Numbered from the stretch's first letter, positions 21,740 through 35,583 are shown. The stretch is 64,000 nt of DNA from Temnopleurus reevesii (GCA_036244855.1 BQKZ01000351.1:117223-181222); one strand, 5' to 3'. Translations and numbers: made by a program. The notes: a model not told the origin generated them from the sequence alone.

Positions 21740-22193
21740 CTTGAAAGAAGATAACGGTCAATTGTGAACATAGCCAGTGAAATAACTTTGCCTTTGTAAA
21801 GGTAACATAACTTGTTAGATGGGAACCCATCCCCAAGTACTATCAGTTTAAGAACAAAAGTGAAAAAAAAACCGAAATAAATTTGAGAAAGATCTCGAAA
21901 ATTATGAATTTCCATAGTTTCTATGATATTTTCAATCAGGATCCTTGAGTCAGCAACTTTTGACAGACACTGAGACGTCATGTCCTACCACTCTCCTTGC
22001 ATTCTGGATATCAAATTTCACATTCTCTTCTTTAAAAAAAATCCTCTAGAATAGCCTGCTTTATTGGTTCTGCCAGTATTTTAGAAAAAATCACATTGAA
22101 ATTGTATTCATATACTATGCAAATGGAGAATAATCTGGCGATAGGTCCAGCTTATCTATTCCTTTAACAAAATAGATTACATCCATCATAAAA

Positions 22194-22334
22194 AGTTTCC
22201 GAACCAGTGATTGGTCTAAATCCTTTCACGTGGCTATTGATAACTCCCATTGGCATCGAAATTCACTTTAATGTGACGTCATCGGTAGATAGTTCGGGAA
22301 ACTGATAACACATCACACGGCTGATAACACATCA
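22194..22334. mobile_element. Small inverted-repeat element containing TGACGTCA
   Basis: AGTTTCCGAACC at 22194 is inverted as GTTCGGGAAACT at 22292. Inside lies GTGACGTCATC, a palindromic CRE-like site, and after the right arm TGATAACACATCA occurs twice in tandem. Confidence 0.55.
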
Positions 22335-23083
22335 TTCATGAAAAAAGTAAGAATTTGACAAGGTACTTCAAATCCACTTGCCTGAATGGCCATGTTCACA
22401 AATTGAGCTATTAGGCAAGTAAATGGAATCATCACTCATCCAGTTGGGAAAGTATTCAATTTGGTTTTATAGAAGTTTTCCTTTTTCCATGAGCTAAACA
22501 TTCTAAACAATGTCTCATTTGCCATGTGTATTGTATCAGGTACCACGATCTATCAATCTATCAACGTCACTGACTGCTCAAACAAATTTAATCAATATTA
22601 TACATATGTTTGCAGCTGCTTCTGTTTTTTTTATCTAAATTTTGGGTGAGCAATTAAAAGAACTTTTTGTAACACACTGTCTGGTTATAACTCTTTTCAA
22701 TACATTTATTTAAAACCCTGATATGACAAGATTCCTCTTTCAACTAGTCATTTAAGATGGCCTCAAGTACCTTGATCTCCAAGATAGTTTCTAACATTTA
22801 TATTGCAGTATGCATTATTTTGAATATTTCAAAAATACTTATTCCTCTACTAGATTATGAGAATTTATTCAAGTCCCCAGATACTTTCAGATAAACGAAC
22901 ACTTTCCCCCAAATTATCATCAAACATCAAAATGACTAGAAAAGAATACAAATATATCAGAGACAAACAAAATATAACAACTATATCAATGATCTGGTTA
23001 TATTAGCCCTTTTAGTTTTAATTCAGGATTACATTGTGTGTGTTTTAGTTGGCGAAGATATCATTTCATTTGATGACAAAAAT

Positions 23084-23397
23084 ATACAAGGCACATTTAC
23101 TTGGCAATTGAACTAGAAGTATGAATAAAAAGAATAGCAGGCCATGGAAACATGGCTTTATTTTAATATGTCCATCAACAAAACTCCTAAAACACTCATT
23201 GTTTAGTGGAATTTTTCAAGTCATGTTTCATATTTACATANATACAAGGCACATTTACTTGGCAATTGAACTAGAAGTATGAATAAAAAGAATAGCAGGC
23301 CATGGAAACATGGCTTTATTTTAATATGTCCATCAACAAAACTCCTAAAACACTCATTGTTTAGTGGAATTTTTCAAGTCATGTTTCATATTTACAT
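23084..23397. repeat. Exact 156-bp direct duplication around a single N (likely assembly artefact)
   Basis: 23084-23239 and 23242-23397 appear identical base for base, separated only by TA-N-type filler with the N at 23241. This is the 3'-UTR side of the minus-strand kinase, so the duplicated block carries its candidate polyadenylation signal twice. Confidence 0.9.
23324..23329 (-). promoter_or_regulatory. Candidate polyadenylation signal of the VRK gene
   Basis: AATAAA on the minus strand, about 84 bases after the stop codon, with a second copy at 23157-23162 in the duplicated block. Confidence 0.5.
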
Positions 23398-23412
23398 TCG
23401 AGTTGTTGATTT

Positions 23413-26400
23413 TCATCTTTTTCTCTCAAGTCCTGGTGTTGTTTGTGTGCTTGAGGCTACCATCTTGTTTGGTTTCGTCTTCAGTTTTCTTACCCGTCTG
23501 CTAGGTGTTGATACCCCACCTATTGAAAGGTAAATAATAACAAAAAAAATACTTCTGTCACAGAATTCTTATCAAAAAGATAAATTTCAAGCAATGATTT
23601 TCTGTTTAAAAATAGCAATTTCTGTCGATGGAAACAGATTGCCAAAAATTCAATTGAACTAAAAATGTAAAATGGATGCCTACAACTCTTAAAAAGTTAT
23701 GAATAAAAATAGGACACCTGCCAATTGATAAATCCTCCGTCACAAAGGAACATAAAGAAAAAAGGTTTCAATCAAATTACCTGCTAATGGTTTACATCCC
23801 TTCCTGATACAGTCAAACCTTTTTATAGCGGGTCCTTGGGGACCACTGAAATTATCTATTTAAATTGAAACTTAGTTATATCAGGGCCAAATACAATAAA
23901 ATACAAAGACATGGAACCAGGTAAACTACCTTGTTAAAACGAGATTTAGTTATATCAGTGCTCTTTAAAACGGGGTTGGACTGTACTATGGATAGGTGGT
24001 AAAGGGAAAGAATATTTCACCGCTCATAAATAATCTATGCCACTCGATGGGGTTCGCCTGTCTTGCTTTGTGCTGTTAGATTTTACTGCTCTTTATCTAC
24101 TGTAACGTTTTGCTTTAATTGGTAAACCTGTATATCCAGGGATTAACCTTCATATGCCTCTGACCTTCGTTCATCCCAACATTTGCATTTACTCTGTTTT
24201 ATGAATTGTCACATCTATCCTTTGTATATTCTCTTTGAGATATCATTCCATTAAATTGCATTGAATAAGACATTAATTTTGTCAGAAAATGTATTTTTTC
24301 TAATATTTTGGTTTCAAGTGGTATTTTCTAAACTGTTACAAACTCTACTGTGATAAGAGCTTAATAGCTTTCGCCTATTAGGGCAAACACACCTACAGAC
24401 TGATCCCACCCTGCTATCAAACTGCATCAACAAAATTGTAACAATTACTGTCATATTCCATTTGAATTCTGCTAATTGTACAAATCCATTGATTGGACAA
24501 AACATTAATTTATAGTGCATAGTTTGACCTATAGTGCATAGTTCGATTTTGAAATAATTCAGTTTGGCAGCTGGGTAGTATCAGCCTTTAGGTGTGACTG
24601 TCCCATTAATTGATCATTACATTCCTAACTATTCAGACAAGCATCAATAAGTGATATAAATCTAAGATTGAAATTCTTACCATTTTCTGCTGCCTTGAGT
24701 GCGGCCTCACCAACCTTCCTAGCTTTTGCTGCCGCCGCAGTTTCTTTCTTAGCTTTGGATTTTACAGCTATGGGTGAAGTAACGCGGGGCGACTTTTTCA
24801 GGGGAGATCGGCCTGGTGATTTTGCTGAAAGGTCAATAAAAAATGTCATACAAAAGTTATGATAACGGGACATATGATTGTAAAAACAGTGTGAAAATAA
24901 AGCATTCATTACAGATATGAATGCAATCTAATATTCTATGCAATCCAATGCAATCCAAAATTCTAATATTCTATTATAATCATGCAAATTCAATTTAAAT
25001 TCACTTGAATCAATTTCTAGCTGATAAAATTGGCAGGTGGATCTTTGTCCCCCTTTTACCCAAAGGTTTCTGCAATACTAAAGAGGTGGGTAAATTTTTG
25101 CCTGCGAAACACTTTTCAACGTGAAGTTTAGATGCTGTTTAATTAAATTTTGAACTGTATACTATTCAGTGTTCATTGCTCATAATCATGAAAGAAAAAA
25201 AATCCAAAATAGTACTATTTATTCAAGCTTGCAAACCTGCTAGTATATGATCAGAGCAAAGAGCATCGACACTGCAAATTAAATTTAAAAAACACAGTGA
25301 CGTTTCATAGTTCTCTCTATTTTTTTGGAAGTGCTTAAAATGAAAGATTTTATTTTTGTATGGAAAAAATTGGACTTGAAGATTAGGAAAAGAGAAAAGA
25401 ATGGTAAAATATAAATAAAATATTAGGCTGTGAAACTTTAAATCTGAAAAGAAAAGTAACATCTTTTCTAAGCAATTTATGTACTTTTTTAAAAGCAAAT
25501 TTAAAGAAATTGAACAGGAGAAGAAAGGGAAGATGCAAGTAAGATAACATATCCAAATGGAAGTGTCTAGCAGTAACCTATCCCTTCATCTGTAAGCTGG
25601 GGCCGTATTCTGAAATCGTTCTTATCTTAAATTCGTTCTTATCTACGTCACTTTCCTAAATCGGTATTCTGAAAACGTTCTTATCGTTCTTCTTCACTTT
25701 CTTCCTAACTTTCTTCTCATCTTTTGCCTAGTTGACCATGCCCACAAGATTTAGCGCGTAAAACTGACCTACATGCGCGCACAATGATTTAGGATCAATT
25801 CTGAAAATCTTCTTATCTTGAATTTGTTCTTATCTTTCCCCGTATTTGAGAAGATATTTATGATAGGGGTGGGGGTGTTATATCTCACATAGTTTTGAAT
25901 TTGCCTATTAACAACTGAGTAAAATATGCACAACAAGCAAGAAGAAGACCATATTTGAATAAAAATGTCAAAGATTAGAAATTTTCTATAAATTTTCGCG
26001 TTAAATGTGCAATTCTAATTCATCGAAAAATAGCCCACGTGTTTTATTTGAGCCACGTGGGCAATATAATTATTTCTCTGATTTTTCTACAGGGAGCGCG
26101 TAGCGCAATTGCAGCGCGCAAAATATCATTTACGCACAAGGGCGAAACTTGACTCTTGGCTATGAAAAGAGACATTGCTATTGGTTGATTTCCTTATATA
26201 ACTGGTTAAATGATTGGTCAAGGGACCAAAATGGGCGTGATGGAAGATAAGAAGAAGGCAGTCCTACAAGAGAAAAGATCGCGTTAAGAAGATTTTCAGA
26301 ATATGTCTTAGGAAAGATTTTAGCACGTTCCTAACTCACAAAGATAAGAAGAAAGTTAGGAAGAAAGATAAGAACAATTTCAGAATACCCCCCTGATCCT

Positions 26401-29400
26401 TCAAAATCCCCTAATCTTATCCGAGAATTTAGCTTATTTCACAATATTTACTTTGCAGAGTTTTTAGCATTGTAAGTAATAAGAGTAATATTAATACATG
26501 AGATTTTTAGAGCGCCATTATCCATCTGGTTGAAATGCTGAAGGCGCTTAAAATAGGAGAGAATATAGATTCAAATGTGAGAAACATTGGATAATATATA
26601 AACTTGCAGTAGAAAAATGAATGTGTGCCATAAGAAAATGTGACAGGAAATGATCAATTAGTGATGTATATTTGTTTCTTAGTATCAGTTGTGAAAATCC
26701 ATTATTTCTCTTGTTATGTCAGTTAAACTAAATAAAAGATGAGTAGTTTTAGCAAAAATAGAATAGATTGGTTGTTTTGATAGCATGACCATCTTATTTG
26801 CATGAAAACCTTGCACCAGGGCAGTGTTTCACAAAATTACAAAAGACTTTAAGAACGACTTTACGTACGACTGGTATCAGTTCTTGTGCTGAATGGTCAA
26901 GAATCCCATGCACATACACATGTTAACGTACTCCAGTCTTTCTTAAAGTCATTCCTAACTTTAAGAATGATTTGGCAAAATACTGCCCAGCTGTTTAAAT
27001 ATCAATCACTAATGCATTCCAATGATACCAAATGACTCCTTACAGACCTTGTTTCAATAGATATTGCCTGGGTTTGTTTAATAAGATGATCAATGCTCCC
27101 TGAAAATATGAATGCACAAGTGCAGGAGTGTTGATAAAGAGTGTAGCAAAACTCAGGTTAAATAGATCCTGTATTTTTAATGTTAAAGTACACAACTAAA
27201 AACTAAACTTAGTAGACAAGCTTGCATTCATTTTTACAAAATGTATTAACTTGTATGGTATTGGAAGATTTCAAATGAATATCACCAAATTTCTATAGAA
27301 ATAAAGAAGATTGTAGGGATAACTAATATATGTGCTCTCTGCGTACATGATCATCTTTTTCAGTAATGTCTCAAATTGGTCAATATTTTTACATAACCCT
27401 TGCATAGACACGAGGATTGATTTTCAATATGTTTTATCAGGTGAAATGTAATGAATTAATCCATTGAGGATAACCATTACAAAAGGAAATTAAATGAATG
27501 TTACCAATGAACCATAATGGGTTTTTACAGACAAATACATTTCTCTGTGTCAATTATATTTTAATGACCAGCTACCATCTGTCTCAATGAAATAAATATT
27601 TCTCTAAATTTACCTGTTTCCTTGGCCGATGCCGTTCTTTTCCTCTGTGCTGCTTTCGGTTGGGCCGCTCCTGACGGTCCCGGTTCATCAGCCTTCATCA
27701 GCTTACGTCCAGAGGCCGGTTCCCTCTCCTTCGAGGAAGCTTTCCTCTTCTTGGTTTGGACTGGGGATCCATTCTGCGAATCTGCCTTCTGGGGTACAGA
27801 TGAGCGGGGTCCGAAATCAAAGACAGATCCTTCCTTGATTCGTTCTCGTTTGAGGACAGTTCTGCAGAGATCACGCAGTTTGTTGTAATCAGGTTTCTCT
27901 TCATAGTCCAGCTTGAATGCGTAGGTCAAGAATGTCTTGAGTTCATCTGCAAATAATAAATATCATCAATAGCTGAAATTCAACTTTAAATTATATGTTG
28001 TTTGATACTTCTTAATGAAAACAACTGCAAATATGTAAACAGTGCAATAGATGCAGTCTGAATTTATCAAAATGAAACTATGTGATTCTATGTGTGAATT
28101 GGGCTTTGGCAAACTAATGATTCAAATCAATATGACATAATAGAAATCAAGATAAAATGATTCAAGAAATCCATGCTTTACTCAGTATGTTTATTGTCTA
28201 AATTCTAGAAATAAAATCGTTTTGATCACTAGAATAGAACAAAACTTTATGATAAAATACTAATACATAAATCTACAAATGCTTGATTGCTGCACTGACA
28301 GAAATAGTGAAAATTGCATTCCTCCCTGTTTACAGATTTTAAGCAAGAAATCTACTTATATGGTATTCCTTGTATATTTCTTACATCCTGTAATCTACAA
28401 ATTGGGCTATCTCTTGCATTCCTCTTTGACTATGTTACAACCATGCCATGGGTATATTTCATACCTCTTGAGTGAATTTTGCTGTAGTATTTCCTGTGTA
28501 ACATACAACCTGTCAATCAAAATTGCCCTCTTCTTTCATGACATATATGTACCCTGTCCTAAATGATATGTGGTAGTATGTTCAGATCAGTGCTACTTTG
28601 CTTTTACAGGTTTTTTGTCCCATGGAAATTATCAGTTTATTTCATTATTTTTATCAGCGTAAAGCAACAGTAATATAGAGAGAATATACATACAGTACAA
28701 TTACTTTGTTACATCAAGGCCCCCGTAACAAAATGTTTGTGATTAATTGCTAATTTAAAAAAGCATTTCTGATTGGTTACTGGTTAGTCTCTTCTACAAA
28801 ATGACATGAAACAAAGATCTTGATTAGCCATTTTTATTAGGGATTAATCACAAACCTTTGCTACGAAATCAAGACTCTTTAACGTATCTGAAATTGTCAT
28901 AATATGATTCCACTGTAATTAATCTTATTAGAAGAAAAATTGTATAGATATTGCCTCTAGCAACATCTAATGGTGGCAGAGGCACAAAAAGATTCTTTCT
29001 TACCAGGGTATGATGAACTGAAACACGCCTTTAGAAGCCCATTGATATCTTTGGAATACCTGCCAATACAAGATAATAAAAGGTTTGTTAACAATTATGA
29101 ATACAGATTTCATGAAACAATCCAAAACACAACGGTATAACCCAGTTTTAGTTAAAAATACATTAAATCATCATTCATCAGGCTTTAAAACTAACTACAA
29201 ATTTAAAAGTAAACATTATTTATTGAAACTTTTATATTGACTGACCTTCAAGATAAAGTTGGAGTTTATTCTTTATGTAGACACTCACATTATGGCATTG
29301 TTGAATCAGGGGGATTTTTCATCAATTTTTTTCTTGCAACAAATTAATCAACATTGAAAATTTCAGTGAAATCCTAATTTTGTAACGTGAAAGCAGAGTT

Positions 29401-32400
29401 TCTGACTGATTGAGATGATTTGATTTTGCATACAAGCTCCTTAAAACACTCTGAAAACCTTGTTTCAGTTTCAATGTGAACAGGGATCAATGAATGTTAC
29501 AGCAAGAGAAAGCAATGAATCTTACTTGATTTTCTGTTGCATGACATAGTTTAAATCTGTGAGCTTGTTGTCCCATGGTAACGTTGTACATAGCCACTGT
29601 AACATCACGTAACCCAGGATCTGTATGTCACCTCTTCTAGATGGAGCTGGAAGTAAAATATTTATTTACTACTGCTTCAACAAAGTGGGAATTTCAAGAA
29701 ACCTTTCATCATGATGCAACTATTGGTAACAAAGTAACTTGCCACAAATCTGCACTACTCTGGGCAGGTCAATTCTTGTTGAAAAAAATTCAGATCAGCA
29801 CAAGCAAATGTTTTTTTTTAACTTAAAAAAATAAAATAAAATGTTCAGCTATCTATGAGTGTTTTGTGACCTGTGACTAGTTAAAAAGAGTGTTGGTAAG
29901 TTGTGGAAGATTTCAGTTACTAGGGAATGTATGAATAGTTACGGATTACAGAGAGTTGCTCCTAATAAAATCTCATCTTGCTGTAGCTTGCACCAACTTG
30001 CAAAGGCACAGAATGCATTGCTTAAAGAACAAAAAGGTATAGCATTTATTACTTTTCTAATTTTTTTCCAAATCACAAAATCTTGAACTATGAAGGAACT
30101 TTATACCCAAATCAAGGGTCTGTATACAGTGGCGTACTGAGTTTATTATTTTTTTTTAACCAGATGCATGCATGTTATCTTGAATCCCTTGCCAGTCTCA
30201 TTTTCTCCTTGAAGTAGTTTATCGACATTTAATGGGCCTGTAACATAAAACAGATTACGATTAATCGCAAATCTTCAGTACATGATTTCCCATAGACTTG
30301 TGATTGATAAAGCTTGATGTTACGGGCCCAGGTGTTATGAGGTAGATGAAACTTCTTTGTAGTCAAAGACATAAAATGGCATTGCAGCTTTGCAACAAAT
30401 GGTTTTAAATACAGAAATTATAATCATCTTACAGAAATAATGAGGCGAGAGAACTTACAAACCCCTAGATGTGCATCTATACTTGTAAATTCTGGAGTAC
30501 CATTATGTCCTTTCTTTGGGAATTCTTTGTATTCTCTGTGTGTATTATCAGGTCTGTATCTGTTTGCCAGCCCATAGTCTGCTAAGAACACCTAAATTAG
30601 AAGAAGAATAGAAATGCACAGACAAAAACCATCACATAAAATTGGGATAAATTATCATTGTATTCGCAAGATAGAGTTATGTTCTTAAAGGGGATGTTTA
30701 TCGAGATTTACTGGAATTATGTAATAGAAAGGAATTTGGATTGACCTCACCCTAGAGCTAGCCCGATCACTCCCGATACAAAATCGACCAATGCTTACAA
30801 GATCAAAGCTTCGGATTAGTAAGAATCCCTGTGCCTAGTCTCGCAAGAAGTCATTATATTATCCATTCCACCTAAACGTATGCATAGACATATGGAGGTA
30901 TTCTAAAACACTTAAACATGAACTTCTCATTCAGACTAATCATTCTTTGGGAATTTTGCCTTTATCATGGATCTCAGAGGGCCAGACCACACCCAGAAAG
31001 AGTGGCGCCAATTATGTAACAACCAAAACAATTCTCGTCGGCCTGTATAGATATTTCCCTCATAAGATTGTCTGATTAGTTTTCCAGCTGGCGGAATAAT
31101 TGGACTGGGTCAGATAATCGTTGATTGACATGTTAGCTTCTTTTTGGAAATTTTCACTCCGGGGCTCTGGGCATTAGCATTCATATTTCCGATAATGGGG
31201 AAAAAACTTCCATAGATGACAGATTGTCATCCACTTGCCATTTTGGCTCAAAATTGGCGGAGATCAAGTAATACGACATTACCACTAAGAAACTGCTCAA
31301 AACAATGTCATAGGAATTATCTACATTTATGAATGCGCCTAAATACTTGCAGTAGAAACTCTCACCTTGTTCTGATCCTTAGACGAAAAGCCAAGCATCA
31401 AATTGGCACCCTTGATGTCAGCATGAACGTAGTCATTCTCATGAAGGTATTCCAAAGCATCCAGCTAAATATGGACCGAAGATAAATAATTGCTCCTCTG
31501 AATATTGTTATACACATTCACTAACATTTTTTCCAAGAGATGTAGTAGTAAATTAAAGAGATTAGGCAAAATTAAAAAAAAATCAAAAGTGCAAGTATCA
31601 AAATGATATATATGTTTGAGAGAAACTTTAGAAAAGATGCACATCTTTAACGATAGCAGTGACTCACATTGCATCAATGTCAAACAAATTATATCAAATC
31701 ATTTACTCCAGTAGGTTGTAACAACACTGGTTTTTTCATTTTCTAATAAAAGTCTGTATTCAAAATTTCACAAAATAACTCTAATAAGAGCACTAATACA
31801 GGGTAAAAATACTTTATATTTACTACCTAGGGCTCCTTTTCCACATTCCTCCTAAAAATAGCCCCATAATGCATTTTGTGGGGGATTTTTGTAAAGTTTA
31901 GGGGGCTAATTGCTCTTTGCCCCTAATTATTTTTTACATTGCAGCAATATCCTTGGAAAATCAAATAATTAGGCAAATTCTAAACTTACTATCTGAATAG
32001 TTAGACCAAAGACAATGCCTGGGTTGAACTTCTTGTTATAAGCGACAAACTTCTTGCCGATGTCCTCCCCAAGCAATGGTAAAACCAGAAATCTATATTT
32101 AGTCTGTCCATGGTCATGGCTTCCAAACCCACATAGCTTGGGTACGCCTACATGGGATAGCTTATGTCGCTTCTGCCATGCTGTCACTGTTGAAGTAAGA
32201 ATGAAACAGGAGAGCAATATAAAAATATTAAAAATGCCTTTGATTGCTTATCTGGGATTTCAAGGTGTAGTAATAGAGAGGACAGTACTGGTAAAAATTG
32301 TCATCAAGATCAGTGTAAAAAGAAAACTTTTAGGAATGATTGTTTAATTGTAATCTGATTTATATAGTTATGCTTTGAATTATAATGCATAAATCCTCTT

Positions 32401-35400
32401 TTGAAGGGAAAGGAAAAAAAGTAGAAATTGTTTCTTAATTTGATTATGGTTATCAATAATTCTTTTTAACAAGCCACCTTTCACTTTGCAAGTCATAAAT
32501 TGTTGTACTTTGATTAAAGGAAAATATTTTTAGTTGTGCATTGTATGGCATGCTATAGTTAATCCATCTTTTTCAAAAAAAAAGCAGAAGAAACAAGATA
32601 TTTACAAAGTAAAGTACACTGACAATAAATTTTAACAACTAATTGATAGTAAAAATAAAAACAAAAAAGAAGTGCTTTTATTGAATGTTGACCAATAAAG
32701 ACTTTGTTTAGCTGTTTGGTGATTTATAATTCAATTTTGTACTGTCATGCATATTCTGGAAGTTTTGCATATCCAAAATAGAAGTTAACATACCTTGGTC
32801 TGGCTGTGCAGCTCTTTGATAGAAGTAAAGTTCAGTAAAAAGAGGTCCATTTTCATGTGGTTCCTGTACAAAAAAAAAGGATAAAATGAACAAATTAAAC
32901 CACAGATCATGTTACTTGTGCATAGAATTAGAGCAACATCTGTTTATTTGTTTATCATCCTTGCAGTAAGTGTTCATACAGTTTGTACAGTCATAGTTTC
33001 TGAGTTTCTGAATTGAAAATAATATGAATGTGTACAACTGCAAATGATAATAAGAAATCGTTTACTCCAAAAGTTACCCAATAAGTTATCCAAAAATTAC
33101 TCCAAAAGCCATATCACTTAATGGAGGTTATATCTTCTTTTTTCTAATCTTGAAAGTTTCAACCACTTACAATTTTGATAACATAGGTTCCATCATTCTT
33201 GTTGCTGCTAGAGGCATTTTCAGATGCTGAAAGAAAAGAATGAGAAAAATAAGAAACATTCAACATTTCATGTTGTGATTTGATACAATGTATCAGGATA
33301 GCCCAATTGCTATAGCAACAACATTTTAGACCCAAAAATACATCATCATCATCGTCGCTCTAAGTACAGACCATCATTGGGTGTATTTTTGTACTTGGGT
33401 AAATACTCAATCAAGTAAGCACAAACTAATAACACATTGTCAGTCATGAAAAATATATATGCGAACTGTCGAAAATCATATAAGAAATAAAAACAATGAT
33501 ATTTTCCCCTGAATTTTCTTTAATGGATATATATAATTTCAACTTATTTTACCCCTGATTTTCTTTATTTAATATCTTTTAAGCTATATTATAAATGATC
33601 TTACATACATCTTTGAAACTCACCTTTGTAGATCATACCAAATCCTCCTTTACCGATTGGCTTCCCAAGTTTCCATTCTTTCTTGCGGACATCCTTCAAG
33701 ATCTCTCCCTCAGGTAGAGGGTCAGGGAACTTGTATGCTTTCTTACGACCTGAATAAGAACAATTCAAAAGCTTTTAAAATGTATATAAATTAATAGGAT
33801 ATATACAAATTAATATAATTTACAAATAGATGTGATCTACAGTATAAAAATGACACCACCAAAGACTTGCCTACTGTCATTAGCTGATGCCATTGGCCTA
33901 GATCCTAATTAAGTTAAAACTTTGTTAATAAGATGATGAGGGGTGACGTCACAGCAAATTTTTATGGTTTTTTTTCAGATTTATTTGCTTGTTGGAAATA
34001 TTTATAGAATCTGTAACAAATGTTCATAGCAAAATGTACGTGTAGATCTATGGTGCAGTCATATTAATTTTCCATAAATTGATGAGATAGTATAGGTCCA
34101 AATCGGGACATTCATTTGCCCAAATGGAAAATTTTCTTAATGAATGGGCAAGAAATAATGGGAAGTATTTATTTTCGAATATAAATAATTAAAATTGTAG
34201 GTAAACAGTCATTTCATCAGTCTCTTGATATTTTGCCATCAAACTTCTCGTAAATCGTGTATCTTTGATGGAAGTGAATTTTATATGAATCTTGTGCAAT
34301 TAGGAGGCTAAAGAAATTTGGCACTTTGTTTGTTGACCATTCTCACCATTTTCCTGTGTGAAGTGATGCAATCACTCCATCCATCAAATATTGATCATGA
34401 TATCTTCAAAATTCTTTAATGAATTGATCTTCATTTAAAGAATATTCGTATGGCGCTGTCACATTAATTCACCCATCATATTAACTCGTACATCACATGA
34501 ATTTCTACAAAATTAATGAAATATCACAAATCTGACATCACCATCTTGAAGAGGGTTGTTTATCTGCCAAAACTTGAAATTTTCTTAGCAAAAGGACCAA
34601 AAACAATGAAAATATTGCCAAAAGATAGGCGGATTTGCTTGCATTTGCAGAAAAACACAAGTTGTGCGACACTCATCTGAATCCTTCAATTTTTCGAACA
34701 GAAATCATCAAATTAGCAAGTTAGCAGTCATACCATTCGATTCCATGATATGTTGTGGTCAAACTACTTTTTAATATGGCAAATAAAGATACTGTAAATT
34801 TTGCATCTTAGATGGAAGCAATTTTACAAAAAATCTTGTGCAAAACGGGGTCTATGAATTAGTATGACACAGTTTGTTGATAATTTTCGCCATTTTCCAG
34901 TGTGGAGCGATGTGATCGTTTCGTCAATCGAATTTTGATATCTTGATATCTCCATGATTCTTTCGTGAATTAATTTTATTCTTAGAGATATTTGAAGCCT
35001 AAGATAGCTAGTTTCATTTTGTGCCAAGATTTTAGAATATAATTTTGTATTTTAAGAGATATTTTTTAATAAGTATCACAATCTAAACATACTCTATAAA
35101 AACTTTACAAATTAATGTGACACCATCATATACACAGATATTTTCTTCTAAGTAGAAATGTTTGAAAATAATTGTGTATTCAAAGAGATATTTATTGCTA
35201 AATACTATTAACGTTAGTTATTGCAATACTGCCACAGCATTCTTCTTTCCCGCATGTCTAGACAGAAAAACCTATCAGTTTGAAGGAGTCTTTAAACAGA
35301 TTCAGACCTTCCTCCCAACTCCAAGGCCTTGTCCCGTTTAGACAGTCTTCGTGAAAAGAAATTTCAGAAATAAAACATTTTTCTTTTCAAATTTCAGAAA

Positions 35401-35583
35401 TTTTTCTTTCTCCGCTGAGATCGGAGATTGTTGAATGTTGGCATGGTTGCCCCTTCGATGTTTTATTCTTTGAAAAAAAGTCATTATTTCCAGTGTCTTG
35501 ACACAGTCACAGATTTTATTGTTTTTAATGACTTTTTATGTCTACCAGGTTAGTATGGTACAGTATTTACCTTTGGGAGGCAT
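23413..35583 (-). CDS. VRK1: VRK-family serine/threonine kinase, VRK1-like, complete
   Basis: Nuclear protein kinase of the casein-kinase-1 branch. VRK1 phosphorylates BAF, histone H3 and transcription factors. Exons on the minus strand, 5' to 3': 35583-35571, 33749-33624, 33226-33171, 32863-32794, 32186-31990, 31464-31366, 30591-30459, 29646-29526, 29059-29004, 27946-27614, 24824-24681, 23519-23413. All phases agree and give about 484 aa, longer than human VRK1 (396 aa). Visible features: MPPKGRKK basic start, Gly loop GKGGFG (37-42), catalytic Lys64 in [20 protein letters not shown] matching the VRK helix C region, catalytic loop HADIKGAN (Asp170), and DYG instead of DFG (192-194), both normal for VRKs. 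[10 protein letters not shown] and PSRRGD mark the activation segment. The extended C-tail is Lys/Ser/Pro-rich ([12 protein letters not shown]) and ends basic, suggesting nuclear targeting. VRK1 rather than VRK2 is favoured because no C-terminal membrane anchor is seen. Confidence 0.93.
23808..23985. mobile_element. MITE with TACAGTCAAACC ends
   Basis: It starts TACAGTCAAACC and ends GGTTGGACTGTA (inverted, one mismatch), 178 bp. The interior has two imperfect TTAGTTATATCAG copies. A partial relative starts at 39948. Confidence 0.75.
25600..26392. mobile_element. About 793-bp non-autonomous DNA transposon in a VRK intron
   Basis: The left end (GTATTCTGAAATCGTTCTTATC) and right end (GATAAGAACAATTTCAGAATAC) are inverted. 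Sub-terminal TTCTTATC / GATAAGAA words are repeated many times on both sides. There is no ORF of note. The centre is locally GC-richer, with CACGTGG and GCGCGC words. Confidence 0.8.
26817..26990. mobile_element. MITE, family of GGGCAGTGTTTCAC ends
   Basis: The left end GGGCAGTGTTTCACAAAAT and right end ATTTGGCAAAATACTGCCC are imperfect inverted repeats. Internal ACTTTAAGAACGACTTTA and its inverted relatives extend the fold. A half copy lies at 5213-5310, and the element at 53472-53650 is built alike. Confidence 0.7.
28720..28869. mobile_element. Inverted-repeat element (CCCGTAACA / TTTGTGATTAAT)
   Basis: TTTGTGATTAAT at 28735 is inverted as ATTAATCACAAA at 28843, with CCCGTAACAAA and TTTGCTACGAAA outside. 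It resembles the shorter element at 30233. It lies in a VRK intron. Confidence 0.55.
30233..30330. mobile_element. 98-bp MITE with TGGGCCTGTAACAT ends
   Basis: TGGGCCTGTAACAT (30233-30246) and ATGTTACGGGCCCA (30317-30330) are inverted with one mismatch. The inside carries GATTACGATTAATCGC and CTTGTGATTGAT. It lies in a VRK intron, 129 bp from the low-coordinate boundary (30459) of the exon at 30459-30591. Confidence 0.65.
34049..35130. mobile_element. Compound repeat element in VRK intron 1
   Basis: The motif ATGGTGCAGTCATATTAATT (about 34050) recurs as ATGGCGCTGTCACATTAATT (34450) and, inverted, as AATTAATGTGACACCAT (about 35110). The two segments between them share a diverged order of blocks: TGATGGAAGTGAATTTTA with TAGATGGAAGCAATTTTACA, then CCATTTTCCTGTGTGAAGTG with CCATTTTCCAGTGTGGAGCG. 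It therefore looks like a diverged internal duplication bounded by inverted ends. No coding potential. Confidence 0.6.

Larger units (their letters stand above)
19279..23083. other. Convergent intergenic region between transporter and kinase
   Basis: No exon seen. Contents: a poly-G tract near 19431, a 121-bp palindromic MITE at 20352, a GA microsatellite at 20905, a 479-bp MITE at 21261 and a small inverted-repeat element at 22194. Confidence 0.5.
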
